This document shows, in pieces, positions 6,502-6,573 of a DNA stretch of 6,573 nucleotides. Under the pieces are notes generated by a model. It was given only the letters and a program-made list of their open reading frames with translations. It was not told the origin of the DNA and did not search any database. The stretch comes from Gammaproteobacteria bacterium (GTDB lineage: Bacteria; Pseudomonadota; Gammaproteobacteria; Steroidobacterales; MnTg04): positions 1 through 6,573 of the forward strand of contig JAPUHG010000014.1 in assembly GCA_027297845.1 (NCBI GenBank). The letters are read 5' to 3'. Made by a program: the position numbers and the translations under genes. Numbering within the stretch: the stretch's first letter is position 1; every line of letters starts with the position of its first letter.

Positions 6502-6573
6502 GTGGCATTGATAAAAAGTAACGCCTCAATAACCGGTGCAACTATAATGCTGGAGAAAAGGCACGTAGGTGTG
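6502..6573 (-). promoter_or_regulatory. Upstream region of the NTF2-like gene, weak promoter candidate
   Basis: This AT-rich edge region must hold the promoter of the minus-strand gene if it is transcribed alone. The best minus-strand -10 candidate is TATAGT (plus-strand 6541-6546), five of six consensus matches, but no -35 at normal spacing is visible. The same spot reads TATAAT on the plus strand (6543-6548), a perfect -10 match also lacking a -35. Either, both or neither may be real. Confidence 0.2.

Noticed and set aside
6508..6548. Plus-strand promoter made of TTGATA (6508-6513) and TATAAT (6543-6548)
   Set aside because: The spacer is 29 bases, far too long for a sigma-70 promoter, and no downstream gene is visible before the window ends.

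Overview
The window reads as ordinary chromosomal DNA of a moderately GC-rich proteobacterium, most likely a gammaproteobacterium. The basis is the gene order aroB, dGTPase, pyrF, hemE and the close matches of AroB, HemE and PyrF to recalled proteobacterial family motifs. Finer placement is not possible from the sequence alone. No tRNA, rRNA, CRISPR array, insertion sequence, phage gene or integration site was seen, and no stretch over 300 bases lacks a gene.

Layout: the left edge cuts into aroB (3-dehydroquinate synthase, shikimate pathway; only the C-terminal half is present). It is followed, with 4-base ATGA stop/start overlaps, by an HD-domain dNTP triphosphohydrolase (dgt family) and a small lipoprotein of unknown function. 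These three are almost certainly one translationally coupled transcription unit. A 63-base gap holding a plausible extended -10 promoter then leads to pyrF (OMP decarboxylase, pyrimidine synthesis), hemE (uroporphyrinogen decarboxylase, heme synthesis) and a DUF445 membrane protein. These are spaced 14 and 20 bases apart, so they look like a second, possibly read-through, unit. After 50 bases comes a six-helix membrane protein with a TTG start, resembling the Frag1/DRAM/Sfk1 superfamily.

This + strand block ends by overlapping, tail to tail over 17 bases, a minus-strand gene for a secreted NTF2/SnoaL-like protein. That gene is clearly AT-richer (about 42% GC in sampled stretches, against about 55-67% in sampled stretches to its left), so the right edge may be the start of a more recently acquired or less conserved region.

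The named genes serve core metabolism (aromatic amino acids, nucleotide pool control, pyrimidines, tetrapyrroles) and do not form a single pathway. The parts without a known job are the lipoprotein, the DUF445 protein, the six-helix protein and the NTF2-like protein. I found no convincing evidence of a novel defence, mobile or biosynthetic system here.
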